64,000 nt of DNA from JBBSAT01 sp044223665 (GCA_044223665.1 JBGALT010000022.1:5804-69803), one strand, 5' to 3'; shown: positions 50,656 to 59,786, counted from the stretch's first letter. Program-made: numbers and translations. Notes: a model not told the origin generated them from the sequence alone.

Positions 50656-51849
50656 ATGACGGTGACGATTCGGGCACGTGATCCCCAGCCGTCACGCGTC
50701 CGACGGGCGATCGACACGCACGAGCCTCTCACTCGGCCGATCGCGCTCGTCCTCCATCTCTCCGACCTCCATCTCCTCTCGGGGGAGCCCGAGTCGGACG
50801 CCATCCTCGCCTCGCTGCTCTTCGCGATCGAGCGCGAGCGCGAGCGGCGCGGGCGCAGCGTCGATCTCCTGGTCGTCTCGGGCGACCTCTTCGACAGTGC
50901 GAGCGTCGATCCCGAGCGCGCCGCGTCGGAGCTCGGGGCGCTCTTGCGCTGCATCGATCACGCGCTCGGGCGCCCGACGCCGACCGTGCTCGTGCCGGGC
51001 AACCACGATCGACGTCGCATGGGCCTGTTCGGCCCGCACCGCGGCGACGTCTTCTCGGCACTGCGAGCCCGTCTGCCCGGGCACGTGCACGTGCACGGCT
51101 GCGAGACGCCCTTCCTCGCACGGCTCGTTCCCTCGTCGTTCCACCGACAGAGGTTCTTGCTCGCCGCCTACGACTCGACGTTCCTGCCGACGGGCTACCT
51201 GAGCGCGGGAGGCGTCGTCCGACGCGAAGATCTGCTCCAGCTCGCCTCGGAGATCGCCGACGAGGACACGTCGCTGCCTCTGGTGTTCGTCCTGCACCAC
51301 CACCTCGTGCCGACGCCGCTCACCGACGTGCACGCGATCGAGACGCATCGCCTGCCGCGCGCGGCCCACCTCGCGCTGCATCGACTGCTACCGGTGCTGG
51401 TCGCCCACGCCGATCGCGAGGAGCTGACGATGACGGCGCTCGGCGCCGGAACGGCGCTCTCGATGCTGCACGCGATGGGCCGGCCGGTGCTCGTACTGCA
51501 CGGGCACAAGCACGTCGCGATCGCGCGCAAGCTCGAGCGCATGCGCGAGGGCGACGGCGACGTGCTGCTCGCGTCGGCCGGCTCGGCCGGCATCGCACAG
51601 CGCTGGACGACCAGCGCGGCCTCCGACACCGCGCGCCTCTGGCCGTCGTTCAACGTGCTCGAGCTGGACGGCACCTCGCTCACGATCGAGACGGTCTCGT
51701 TCGGCTACAAGGGCCGCTCGCGCGCATCTCTCGCGTACCGACCGCTGCTCTGGGCCGAGCGCGAGGGCGCGGAGTGGCGACCGCGCCGCTGCTGGAGCCC
51801 GGGAGCGGCGACGTCGGCCCGGCGCTGGCGCTGGACGAGTCGGTGGTGA
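50656..51849 (+). CDS. Calcineurin-like metallophosphoesterase
   Basis: A 397-residue member of the binuclear metallophosphoesterase family. All metal motifs are present: D-L-H in H-L-S-D-L-H-L, G-D-x-x-D in V-S-G-D-L-F-D, N-H-D in P-G-N-H-D, H-H-H, and H-G-H-K-H. The final 25 residues (E-W-R-P-R-R-C-W-S-P...) are unlike the family and come from a region where a second frame opens, so the true C-terminus may continue in the downstream frame. ATG 50656 is preferred; the frame is open 31 codons further. Confidence 0.88.
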   Translation: MTVTIRARDPQPSRVRRAIDTHEPLTRPIALVLHLSDLHLLSGEPESDAILASLLFAIERERERRGRSVDLLVVSGDLFDSASVDPERAASELGALLRCIDHALGRPTPTVLVPGNHDRRRMGLFGPHRGDVFSALRARLPGHVHVHGCETPFLARLVPSSFHRQRFLLAAYDSTFLPTGYLSAGGVVRREDLLQLASEIADEDTSLPLVFVLHHHLVPTPLTDVHAIETHRLPRAAHLALHRLLPVLVAHADREELTMTALGAGTALSMLHAMGRPVLVLHGHKHVAIARKLERMREGDGDVLLASAGSAGIAQRWTTSAASDTARLWPSFNVLELDGTSLTIETVSFGYKGRSRASLAYRPLLWAEREGAEWRPRRCWSPGAATSARRWRWTSRW

Positions 51850-52340
51850 CCTTCCACCCACGTGGCGAGCGCCTCGATGCGCGCGTCGAGCGCCGCATCG
51901 AGCCGGCCGGCGGGCGGGCGATCCGCCGCTACGTGGAGATCCTCGAGGGAGCGCCCGGCGGATCCTGGCGCGTCGGCGATGCGCCGGCACGGACGCTTCC
52001 GGCGCGCATCGAGCTGCTACCCGGCAAGGCGACCACGGTCGACCTCTCGGCGGCGCACCTGCGCACGTTTCGCGAGGCGCGTCGCGTGCGCGGCGAGGCG
52101 AGCCCGCCCTTCGACTGGGTCGGTCTCATGAACCGGTATCGTTCGTCCGTGGCGCGCCTGGTCGTGCGCGGGCTGCCCACCGAGCTCGCCGCGCGCGCGT
52201 TCGGGAGCACGGTGGATCTGGGGACGGGCGAGGAGCGTCCGCACCGCGTCTCCACCGACGGCGAGCGCGTCGAGCTCGTCGTTCCGGGGTGTCCCGCGCG
52301 AACGCTGCTGCGGGTGCACTACCCCCTCGCGCAGCGCTGA
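51774..52340 (+). CDS. Unknown protein overlapping the phosphoesterase end, possibly its frameshifted C-terminus
   Basis: The 188-residue frame from GTG 51774 overlaps the phosphoesterase by 76 bases. It reads as a genuine soluble, beta-rich protein (V-V-T-F-H-P-R-G-E-R-L-D-A-R-V, F-D-W-V-G-L-M-N-R-Y-R, T-V-D-L-G-T-G-E-E-R) with no known domain. Such a long overlap is unusual; either it is a coupled gene or a single-base shift split one protein into two. A clear internal start is lacking. No signal peptide. Confidence 0.6.
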   Translation: MATAPLLEPGSGDVGPALALDESVVTFHPRGERLDARVERRIEPAGGRAIRRYVEILEGAPGGSWRVGDAPARTLPARIELLPGKATTVDLSAAHLRTFREARRVRGEASPPFDWVGLMNRYRSSVARLVVRGLPTELAARAFGSTVDLGTGEERPHRVSTDGERVELVVPGCPARTLLRVHYPLAQR

Positions 52341-52383
52341 CGCGTGGGCGCGCACGCGTCGACGCCCACGACCTGGTGCGGGG

Positions 52384-53202
52384 TCAGGCGCTCGACGCGA
52401 GCGACTCGAGCAGGGTGCGGGTCGCCGCGTCGGCCGGGAAGTAGGCCTCGATCGCCAGCTCCTCCGCCGTCACGTCCACCGGCGTGCCGAGCGTGGTGAG
52501 CATCGTGAAGAAGCGCGCCTCGATGCCCTCTCGTCGGACGTGCACCGAGACGAACGGCCCGCTCGGCGCCTGCGGCTTGGGCACGCGACGGATCGCCTCG
52601 CGCACACCCGGCTGCTCCAGCATCTCGTCGTAGAGGCGACGGCGGGCCGAGCCGGGCGGGTCACGCGTGAGCTCGAGCTTCATCCGCTCGGCCATCGCGT
52701 GGACGACCTCGTCCCAGTTCACGAGAAACGCGCGTGCGCCACGGGGATCCACGATCGAGCGCACGACGTTGGAGGCGACCTCGGGCGGCACGTCCGGCGG
52801 CAGGAGCAAGGGCAGAAAGCGCGTGGCCGCGCCGTTGGCGCGCACGACGTTCCACGAGCGGTCCACGACGACCGCGGGATAGGGCTCGAGCTTGCCGAGC
52901 AGCATCGTGAGCGCGAGGTCGAGCTCGCGCATCGCCGCATCGTCGAGCCGGCTCTCGCGATAGGCGGGCGCGAAGCCCGCGGCGTCGAGCAGCGCGTTCC
53001 GATCGCGGAGCGGCAGCTCGAGCGCGCTCGCGAGCACCAGCACCATCTCGCGGCTCGGCGACGCACGCCCGGTCTCGAGGCACGAGAGGTGGCGCGTCGA
53101 CACCTCGGCCTGGGCCGCCAGTCGCTCCTGGCTCATCCCGCCGCTCGATCGATGGTGGCGCAGCAGCGTCCCGAACGCGGTCTCGACTCTCGAGGTCTGC
53201 AT
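52384..53202 (-). CDS. XRE-family regulator with MmyB-like ligand domain
   Basis: A 272-residue repressor. N-terminal helix-turn-helix of the Cro/CI type (about 8-65; S-Q-E-R-L-A-A-Q-A-E-V-S-T-R-H-L-S-C-L-E-T-G-R), then an MmyB/PAS-like ligand domain (about 100-270) with the conserved D-R-S-W-N-V-V-R-A-N stretch. MmyB-like domains often bind fatty acids. Targets unknown; it lies next to no obvious partner operon. ATG 53202. Confidence 0.88.
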   Translation of the reverse strand: MQTSRVETAFGTLLRHHRSSGGMSQERLAAQAEVSTRHLSCLETGRASPSREMVLVLASALELPLRDRNALLDAAGFAPAYRESRLDDAAMRELDLALTMLLGKLEPYPAVVVDRSWNVVRANGAATRFLPLLLPPDVPPEVASNVVRSIVDPRGARAFLVNWDEVVHAMAERMKLELTRDPPGSARRRLYDEMLEQPGVREAIRRVPKPQAPSGPFVSVHVRREGIEARFFTMLTTLGTPVDVTAEELAIEAYFPADAATRTLLESLASSA

Positions 53203-53359
53203 CGCGAGATGCTACGCGCTCCGCTTCCGTCGCGTCATGACCTCGGAGGTCATGGCCGGTGCGCCGCTGGGCATCAGGCTCTCGCGGTCGGGACCGCTCG
53301 TGGTCTCACCGCGGCACCTCGCCCGGCTCGCTGCGGCCGCGCCCGCGGGTACCGGCGCG

Positions 53360-53716
53360 TCACTGCGCGAGGATGGCGCCCTGGTACATGCCCATCCCGC
53401 ACGTGAAGGCCAAGCGCCCGCTCGCCGGCGTCGTCACGTCGATCCACACGCGCTGGTCGAGCGGCAGATCGCGGTGCAGGTCCATCGACGGGATCACCAG
53501 CTCCTGCCCACAGCCTTCGTCGCTCGTGCGCAGAAAGCCGAGGTGCACGAGGGTGCTCGCGGGGGCGACGATTTCGGCCGGCGTGTAGCCGCTCGCGCCG
53601 ACCTCGATCTCGAAGCGCGGCTGGCCATCCTCGGGAGGTGGCGGGCTCGCCGGCACCGCGCTTCCGCACGCGGCGAGCCACGGCGCGCTCACGATCGCGA
53701 CGAGGATCTTCCTCAT
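53360..53716 (-). CDS. Small cupredoxin-like lipoprotein
   Basis: A 118-residue lipoprotein (lipobox L-A-A-C, Cys at 17), Pro-rich linker, then a cupredoxin_1-like domain (about 35-118). Likely copper ligands include Cys and Met in T-C-G-M-G-M-Y-Q-G; the C-x-M-x-M spacing suits CuA- or Cu(I)-type binding more than a classic blue copper site. The ATG overlaps the stop of the aldehyde dehydrogenase gene (ATGA), implying co-translation; a copper or electron link is possible. Confidence 0.75.
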   Translation of the reverse strand: MRKILVAIVSAPWLAACGSAVPASPPPPEDGQPRFEIEVGASGYTPAEIVAPASTLVHLGFLRTSDEGCGQELVIPSMDLHRDLPLDQRVWIDVTTPASGRLAFTCGMGMYQGAILAQ

Positions 53717-55305
53717 CGGGCGAAGAAGCTGCGCACGGTGTCGATGCGCCTCTTGAGGAGGAAGGGGATCTTCCAGGCGCCCCCGAGCTTGAAGAGCTGC
53801 GCTTCGGCGAGCAGGTTCCCGAGCTCCCAGAGCGTCTTGTCGTAGGGCATCCAGTACAGCTCGGGATCGGCGTTCCGATCGAGCAAGACCGCCTTGGGGC
53901 GCAGGTACGTCGAGAGCGCGTGCTCGGAGTTCGCGACGCCGGTCCCCGTCTCGCGCCATCCACTCCATGGGAGGTTCGCCATCGCGCCCGTCACCGAGTG
54001 GTTGTTGATCGTCACGACACCGACCTCGAGCTGCTCAGCCAGGCGCAGCGCCCGCGCATGATCGCGGGTCCAGATCGAGGCGGTGAGACCGTATCGGCTC
54101 TTGGCGATCCGCCGCATCGCGTCGGCTGCGCCGTCCACGCGCACGATGGCGAGCACCGGGCCGAAGGTCTCGTCCTTCACGACGTCCATCGCATCGGTGC
54201 AGTGATCGAGGATGGTCGGCTCGAAGAAGAAGCCGACGCCGGTGCGCTTGCCACCGCAGAGCAGCTTCGCGCCCTTCTTCTCGGCGTCGGCGACCTGCGC
54301 CTCGACCGTCGCGAGCTGCTTGGCGTTCGCGAGCGGTGACAGGTCGGTCTCGCCCGGAGCGCCGTCGCGCGTGCGCAGGCGCTTCCAGGCCGCCGCCATG
54401 CGCTGCGCGAACGTGTCGGCGATGCGCGCGTCGACGTACGCGATCTCCACCGCGCCGCAGGCTTGCCCGACGTTGTCGAGCGACCAGTGGGTGATGCCGG
54501 CGATCGTGCGGTCGAGGTCGCAGTCTTCGAGGACGATCGCGCCGTCCTTGCCTCCCAGCTCGATCGAGCACGGCACGAGGAGCTCGCCGCAGCGGGCGGC
54601 GACCTTGCGGCCCGCCGGGATCGAGCCGGTGAACACGATCGCGTCGACGCCGCTTTCGACCAGCGCTTCCCCGGTCGCGCGATCTCCCACCGCGAGGGCG
54701 ACGAGGTCGGGCGGGAGCTCCTCGGCGAAGCGCTCCACGAGCCAGCGCTCGCTGCGCGTCGCGTACTCGCTGGGCTTGACGACCACCGCGTTGCCGCAGA
54801 GCAGAGCCGGGATCAGCGTGCGGTAGAAGGTGGCGACGGGGTAGTTCCAGGGCGCGATCACGCCGACGACGCCGCGCGGGGCGAGATCGACGTGCGCGCT
54901 CTTCTTCGGGAACGCGATCGGGTTGAGCGAGACCTTCTTGCGCTCGAGGGCGGGACGCACGACGGCGGTCCAGGCGTTGACCTGGTCGAGCGGGCCGATG
55001 ACCTCGAAGAGAGCGCTCACCTCGAGCTTGCCCATCTCTTCGCGCATCAGCGCCATCACTTCGTGGCGTCGATCGAGCGCGGCCTTCGCGGCCCGGACCA
55101 GCGCGGCCGCCCGATCGTCGAGCGAGCGGGTCGCCCACCCGCGCTGCGCGACCCGCGCCTTCTCCACGAGCTTCTTCACCGCGTCGGCGGACGTCGTCGC
55201 CAGAGGCGCGAGCGCGCGCCCGTCGACCGGACTGACGTTGTGGATCGATCCGCCGCGCACGATGTCGGTGGACGGGCGGGCGCCGTTGTCGAGCTGGCTT
55301 TCCAT
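53713..55305 (-). CDS. Aldehyde dehydrogenase family protein
   Basis: A 530-residue NAD(P)-dependent aldehyde dehydrogenase. Seen: P-W-N-Y-P cofactor entry block, K-P-S-E-Y cofactor lysine, F-T-G-S glycine-rich site, E-L-G-G-K general-base glutamate, and the catalytic Cys in G-Q-A-C-G-A. It has a C-terminal extension of about 60 residues beyond the typical end (Y-L-R-P-K-A-V-L-L-D-R ... R-S-F-F-A-R), which is Leu/Arg-rich and may bind membrane or partner. Substrate not determinable. It overlaps the cupredoxin lipoprotein gene by four bases. Confidence 0.92.
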   Translation of the reverse strand: MESQLDNGARPSTDIVRGGSIHNVSPVDGRALAPLATTSADAVKKLVEKARVAQRGWATRSLDDRAAALVRAAKAALDRRHEVMALMREEMGKLEVSALFEVIGPLDQVNAWTAVVRPALERKKVSLNPIAFPKKSAHVDLAPRGVVGVIAPWNYPVATFYRTLIPALLCGNAVVVKPSEYATRSERWLVERFAEELPPDLVALAVGDRATGEALVESGVDAIVFTGSIPAGRKVAARCGELLVPCSIELGGKDGAIVLEDCDLDRTIAGITHWSLDNVGQACGAVEIAYVDARIADTFAQRMAAAWKRLRTRDGAPGETDLSPLANAKQLATVEAQVADAEKKGAKLLCGGKRTGVGFFFEPTILDHCTDAMDVVKDETFGPVLAIVRVDGAADAMRRIAKSRYGLTASIWTRDHARALRLAEQLEVGVVTINNHSVTGAMANLPWSGWRETGTGVANSEHALSTYLRPKAVLLDRNADPELYWMPYDKTLWELGNLLAEAQLFKLGGAWKIPFLLKRRIDTVRSFFAR

Positions 55306-55401
55306 GGCGGGCCGGTCTAGCGCCACGCCGCGGCCGAGCCAACTCGCGTGCGTGCGGCTCCGCGCGCTGCCCGGCGCGGGCACCGGCGCATCGAAGGCTC
55401 T

Positions 55402-55839
55402 TCAGTCGAGCGTGGGCTCGGTGGGATGTCGGATCGGCGGAGCCCCGTAGGGATGGACCACCGAGTGCGGGCGCTCGACCGGCTCGCTCGGCGGCGGCGC
55501 GGCGGGGACGGACGAGGGCGAGGGCGCCGGAACGAGCGCGGACGACGGCGGAGGCGGCTCGGGATCGGGCGGCATCGGGGCGCCGTACGGCTGCACGATC
55601 GCGGTCGGCGGCGGCATGCCCGTGGAGGGCGGAGGGGGCGAGGTCGTGGAAGACGGGCTCTCGTTGCCGCACGCCGCGCTCGTGAGCGCGAACGCGAACA
55701 GCGCCGCACGCCCGAGACGGACCGCCGGGTCGCGCGGTTGGGCCTCGCTCGGCACGCGGGGAGCGGCGCAGAACGGGCACGCGCTCTCGCGCGCCCGCAC
55801 GTGACGCGCACAGAGATCGCAAGGAACGAGCTTGCTCAT
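55402..55839 (-). CDS. Zinc-ribbon, single-helix, proline-rich protein
   Basis: A 145-residue protein common in form to Myxococcota: N-terminal zinc ribbon (C-D-L-C ... C-P-F-C), a hydrophobic segment (about 42-58) ending in A-A-C-G (a possible lipobox although the ribbon precedes it), and a Pro/Ser-rich tail with two H-P-Y-G-A-P-like motifs (Q-P-Y-G-A-P and H-P-Y-G-A-P). Function unknown. Its ATG overlaps the MutS-like gene stop by four bases, so the two are coupled. Confidence 0.65.
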   Translation of the reverse strand: MSKLVPCDLCARHVRARESACPFCAAPRVPSEAQPRDPAVRLGRAALFAFALTSAACGNESPSSTTSPPPPSTGMPPPTAIVQPYGAPMPPDPEPPPPSSALVPAPSPSSVPAAPPPSEPVERPHSVVHPYGAPPIRHPTEPTLD

Positions 55840-57602
55840 GGCTCCTTCTTCCTCTCGAGCTTCTCGGTGACGATCGCCTCGAGCTCCTCGCGTGTGACCC
55901 CGAGACGCTCGGCGACCTTGTGCGCGAGCGAGCTCGTGGCGACGCCCGGCACGAAGCGGTAGGTCGGCTTCTCGTTTCCGTCGAGCTCGACCTGCAGGAA
56001 CGCGAGGCTCTCGACCGGCTTGTCGCGCGCCAAGCGCGCCGCGAGGCCGAGGAAGTGCGTGCTGACGAAGACCTGCGGCACCAAGCGCGGCAAGAGCGAG
56101 ACGACCATCTCGAAGATGGCCTCGCCCTCGTCGGGGTTGGTGCCCGAGCAGAGCTCGTCGAGGATCGCGACCGAGCCGGGCTCGAGCTGCTCGAAGAGCT
56201 TGCGGATGCGGAGCAGCTCCGTCCCCAGGCGGCCTTCGACCTGGGCCGCGTCGTCGTCGGTCACGAGCGAGAGGAAGAGCCGCGGCGCGCGACGCAGCTC
56301 GGCGTGGCTCGCCGGCACGAACAGGCCGACCTGACCGAGCAGCTGCGTGAGCGCGAGCGACTGCAAGAGGCGCGTCTTGCCGCCCGAGTTGGGCCCGGTG
56401 ATCACGACCAGCGCATCCCCCCGCTCGCGCGGCAGGTCGCAGGGCTTGGGCCGCACGTTCTGCAGGAACAGGAGCGGGTTGAACAGGCCCTCGAGCCGGC
56501 GCGGAGCGGTGCCCTCGACGAACGTCGGGAGCGAAACCTCGAGGCCACGATCCCGGGCGAGGTCGGCGAACCCGAGCGACGCGAGATAGAGCTCCACGGC
56601 GGCCGTGGTGCCGAGCAGGTCGACGACGTCGTCGACGAAGGGCGCGAAGACCTCCTCGAGCAGGCGAACGATCACCTCGCTCTCGCCGAATCGGTGGCCG
56701 CGGAGGAACGCGAGGATGCGCTGCAGGAGCCGCCCGACCGGCCCGGGCAGCAGATCGCTCTCCCGGTTCTCGCGGATCGCGAGCACCCCGAAGCCGCGCA
56801 CGCTCCCGTCCGATCCGAGGCGCACGCGGACGTCGACGGTGGCGAGGTTGCCCTCGATGTCGACGAGGTCGGTGAGACGCTTCCAGCTCTCGCGGGCGCG
56901 GATCTCGCGGCCCTTGTCGCGCAGCCGCGCGAGCACCGACGTGCTCCCCTCGAAACCGTCGGCCAGGGCGTCGACCGACTCCTGGAGGGCGACCAGGACG
57001 CCGATCTTGCGGCGGACGAGGTTGGGCTCGGTCGCGGTCGCCATCTCGAGCGCGTCTCGAAGGCGGCGGCTCGCGAGGTAGAAGCGCTCGAGCTCGACGC
57101 GTCGCGCCGAGGTCTCGCGCAGCTCGCGCAGCACGGCCTGTCGCGCCCCGCAGTCGGCAGGATCGCTCGGCGGGGTCTCGAGGATGCGGCGCAGCACCTT
57201 CTTGTGCGGCACGCGCACGCCCTTGCCGGCGGGGGCCGACGCGATCCGCAGGCAGAGCGCGCAGTCGATCAGCGCATCGAGGTGCAGCTGCGAGGCGAAC
57301 GACTCGGCGACGAACGTCGTGGGCGCGAGCGGCACGGCCTCGAGGACGGTGTCGAACACGCCCGCGCAGTCACCCCCTTCGAACGCGAAGCGGACCAGCT
57401 CGGCGGCGCCGGAGAGATCGGCCCAGGGCCGCGGCGCCGCGTGCAGGAGATCGAGCCCCCGAGGCCCGCCGACGCCGGGCGCCGCGCCGACCGGCGCGAT
57501 GAAGAACGAAGGCGGCGCGCTCGGGTCGACCGAGGCTCGACGCTTGCGCGAGGAGCGATCGAGCGCGAGCAGGCGCGAGCGAGCCACGACGCGTTGTATC
57601 AC
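55836..57602 (-). CDS. MutS-like ABC ATPase (MutS-C domain, no mismatch domain)
   Basis: A 588-residue protein. The last third is a MutS-type ATPase: Walker A G-P-N-S-G-G-K-T (about 401-408) and Walker B D-E-L-C-S-G-T-N-P (about 480) with the S-T-H of the switch (V-S-T-H-F-L-G). The N-terminal part has a MutS-like lever and core but lacks the mismatch-recognition domain, so repair is unlikely. The residues K-K-E-P end the protein. GTG 57602 start. Relatives are annotated as DNA mismatch-repair ATPases of unknown function; a role in recombination, phage exclusion or RNA/DNA handling is only inferred. Confidence 0.85.
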   Translation of the reverse strand: MIQRVVARSRLLALDRSSRKRRASVDPSAPPSFFIAPVGAAPGVGGPRGLDLLHAAPRPWADLSGAAELVRFAFEGGDCAGVFDTVLEAVPLAPTTFVAESFASQLHLDALIDCALCLRIASAPAGKGVRVPHKKVLRRILETPPSDPADCGARQAVLRELRETSARRVELERFYLASRRLRDALEMATATEPNLVRRKIGVLVALQESVDALADGFEGSTSVLARLRDKGREIRARESWKRLTDLVDIEGNLATVDVRVRLGSDGSVRGFGVLAIRENRESDLLPGPVGRLLQRILAFLRGHRFGESEVIVRLLEEVFAPFVDDVVDLLGTTAAVELYLASLGFADLARDRGLEVSLPTFVEGTAPRRLEGLFNPLLFLQNVRPKPCDLPRERGDALVVITGPNSGGKTRLLQSLALTQLLGQVGLFVPASHAELRRAPRLFLSLVTDDDAAQVEGRLGTELLRIRKLFEQLEPGSVAILDELCSGTNPDEGEAIFEMVVSLLPRLVPQVFVSTHFLGLAARLARDKPVESLAFLQVELDGNEKPTYRFVPGVATSSLAHKVAERLGVTREELEAIVTEKLERKKEP

Positions 57603-57629
57603 GCGCGTCGTCCCTCCGGCGGGGGAAGG

Positions 57630-57690
57630 CCCCGGACGAGAGCGGGCCCCGCCCGCGGACGGAAGGGGCCGGGGCGGGCGAGCCGATCAC
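57630..57690 (-). repeat. Dispersed repeat copy abutting a stop codon
   Basis: About 61 bases match the repeat seen at 10554-10730 and 37957-38037 (GTGATCGGCTCGCCCGCCCC, then CCGTCCGCGGGC, CCCGCTCTCGTCCGGGG). Here the TGA inside its GTGATCGG end is the stop codon of the minus-strand membrane-protein gene. Confidence 0.8.
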
Positions 57691-59180
57691 TCCGCGGCGG
57701 TGCACACGCCCACGAAGCGCTCGATGTCGGCGCGCGCTTCGGGCGGCGTCCAGCGCATGTCGAGCTGGCGATCGGTCACCTCGTGATAGGCGCGGGGCGC
57801 CGAGAGAAGATCGTCGGCGCAGCGGCGCAGCTCGCTCTCGGCCAGGCCCTGCAGCGAGGCCCGCACGCGCTCGGCCGCGTCCTCGGCGCCCATGCCGAGG
57901 AGCGCGCCGCCGAGCTTGATGCGGGCCTCGACCAGCATGTCGTCGTGGGCGGTGTTGCCGCTCGTCACCGAGAGCGCGGCCTCGAGGACGGCGCGCGCCA
58001 CCTCGCGGGGAGACGTGAACGACTCGATCGCGAGCTCGGCCAGATCGAAGGCCGCGAACGAGGGCACCGCACCGATGCCCTGTTTGCGCGCATCGTTGGC
58101 GTAGGCCGCCATGTGCCGCGCGATCTGGCGCACGAGCTTGGGCCGATCGTGGAGCTGCTCGGCGAGCAGCCGGTACTGCAGGAACACGTCGAAGATGCTG
58201 CGCACGTGCTTCACGCGCATCGACTCGCGCAGGTAGTTGTTGAAGTAGCGGAGCGAGAGCTCGAGCGCGGCCTCGTCCTTGCGCTGGGCGGCGTGGATCG
58301 CGACGACCCGATTGGCGTCGCTGATGCTGGAGGCGACGTCGGCGGCCTTTCCGATGGCGTGCGAGTACGCGAAGAAGAGCTGCTGGAGCACCTTGCGCTC
58401 GAAGAAGACGTGCTCTTCCTGCACGAGCGCGATCGCCTCGGCCGAGAGCCCGACGAAGTCCGCGCGGTCGACCTCGAACCAGGCGGCCGGCATGCGCGAC
58501 TTCACCGCGCCGTGGTGATCGAGCAGGCGCTTGAAGATCCAGATTCCCTGCAGGGCGACGTCACGATCGGTGCGGTCGAGCGACTTCACGACGATCGTTC
58601 CGATCTCCTGCAAGCGCTCGTGCACGATCGCCTGCGCGTCGTTGGGCTGCACGCGACCGGCCGCGGTGTCGTCGATCGAGCGGATCACCTCGCGCTCGAG
58701 CCGGAGCAGGATGTTCGACGGATCGAGGAAGCGGACGACGTAGAAGAAGTACGGAATGAGCAGCGCCCATCCGACGAGCGCGCCGCCCACGGCGATGGCG
58801 ATGGCGATCGTCGGCGCGAAGTGCGGCCCCACGATGTAGTCGACCCAGAGCACGTTCGCGGCGAAGAACGCGCCGCCGAAGAGCACGGCCTGGTTCAGCC
58901 GATCGCGGATGAACATCTCGATCAGCTTCGGCGTGTGCATGTTCGCCGTGAGCGGGATCGCGAGACCGATCGTGGCGATGAGCATCGCCAGCACGTTGTT
59001 GTAGGCGCGCGCGACCGGGCTCAGGAGGTCGACGAGCTTGGCGTTGTTGGTCTCGACCCAGCTCGTCGCCGTCGGCAGCGGCCAGCCCGCCCGCCAGAGC
59101 TCGAAGACGAGCTCGGCCGCGAAGAAGAGCGCGAAGGCCGTGAGGGCCAGGGCCAGGCACTGGAAGAAGGTCTTGCGCAC
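57687..59180 (-). CDS. Large membrane protein with helical cytoplasmic domain, unknown
   Basis: A 497-residue inner-membrane protein. Four hydrophobic segments in the first 155 residues (L-A-L-A-L-T-A-F-A-L-F-F; L-I-A-T-I-G-L-A-I-P-L; L-F-G-G-A-F-F-A-A-N-V-L-W; I-A-I-A-V-G-G-A-L-V-G-W-A-L-L-I) are followed by a long alpha-helical region with heptad character. This general layout resembles DUF2254-type proteins, but no confident assignment is made. Its stop codon lies inside a dispersed-repeat copy. GTG 59180 is chosen; an earlier in-frame GTG lies five codons upstream. Confidence 0.6.
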   Translation of the reverse strand: MRKTFFQCLALALTAFALFFAAELVFELWRAGWPLPTATSWVETNNAKLVDLLSPVARAYNNVLAMLIATIGLAIPLTANMHTPKLIEMFIRDRLNQAVLFGGAFFAANVLWVDYIVGPHFAPTIAIAIAVGGALVGWALLIPYFFYVVRFLDPSNILLRLEREVIRSIDDTAAGRVQPNDAQAIVHERLQEIGTIVVKSLDRTDRDVALQGIWIFKRLLDHHGAVKSRMPAAWFEVDRADFVGLSAEAIALVQEEHVFFERKVLQQLFFAYSHAIGKAADVASSISDANRVVAIHAAQRKDEAALELSLRYFNNYLRESMRVKHVRSIFDVFLQYRLLAEQLHDRPKLVRQIARHMAAYANDARKQGIGAVPSFAAFDLAELAIESFTSPREVARAVLEAALSVTSGNTAHDDMLVEARIKLGGALLGMGAEDAAERVRASLQGLAESELRRCADDLLSAPRAYHEVTDRQLDMRWTPPEARADIERFVGVCTAAE

Positions 59181-59258
59181 GAGGGGATCGTACACACGGT
59201 TGGCACGCTTTCGCCCCCCGGCTGGCGCGATCCCGTGACGGTGCGTAGACCCCTTTCG

Positions 59259-59786
59259 ATGCCCACCCGGACCGACCAAGACCAGGGAGCCAGTGTCCGC
59301 GTCCTCACCTTCAAGGAGGGCCTGCTCTCGGCGGTGGCCCACGACCTCGAGATCGCGATCGAGCGCTTCTCGCTGACGTGGGACGACGCGAAGACGAAGC
59401 TCGAGGCGACCTTCGACGCCAAGAGCGCCCGCGTGCTGCACCCGATGTCGCACGGGCAGCCGGCCCCGGGAGGGCTTTCGCCCCGGGATCTCGCGAAGAT
59501 CGGGGGCACCATCGAGAGCGACGTCCTGCGCACGCGCTCCTACCCCGAGGTCCGGTTCGCCTCCACCAGCGTGGCGCCGGCCGGCGAGGGATTCACGGTG
59601 CGAGGCACCCTCACGCTGGTCGGCCAGGCCCGCGAGATCGAGGGCCGTGTCACGCGCGAGGCCGACGCCTGGGTGACCGAGGTCGTCCTCGACCAGACCC
59701 GCTGGGGAATCACCCCGTACTCCGCCATGATGGGCACGTTGAAGATCAAGCCCGAGGTCCGGGTCCGCATCCGCGTGCCTGCATGA
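59259..59786 (+). CDS. YceI family protein (cytosolic form)
   Basis: A 175-residue lipocalin-like protein of the YceI family, which binds isoprenoid or fatty-acid-like molecules. The family pattern is visible as V-A-H-D-L-E-I-A-I, T-I-E-S-D-V-L-R-T-R-S-Y-P-E-V-R-F, and the V-R-G-T-L-T-L-V-G block. No signal peptide is present, so it is cytosolic, unlike E. coli YceI. The stop overlaps the start of the next gene (ATGA), indicating co-translation with the DUF255 protein. Confidence 0.88.
   Translation: MPTRTDQDQGASVRVLTFKEGLLSAVAHDLEIAIERFSLTWDDAKTKLEATFDAKSARVLHPMSHGQPAPGGLSPRDLAKIGGTIESDVLRTRSYPEVRFASTSVAPAGEGFTVRGTLTLVGQAREIEGRVTREADAWVTEVVLDQTRWGITPYSAMMGTLKIKPEVRVRIRVPA

Noticed and set aside
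55920..59786. 1288-codon plus-strand frame across the MutS-like and membrane genes
   Set aside because: Only its end (59259-59786, YceI) is real. The rest is a shadow of two minus-strand genes.
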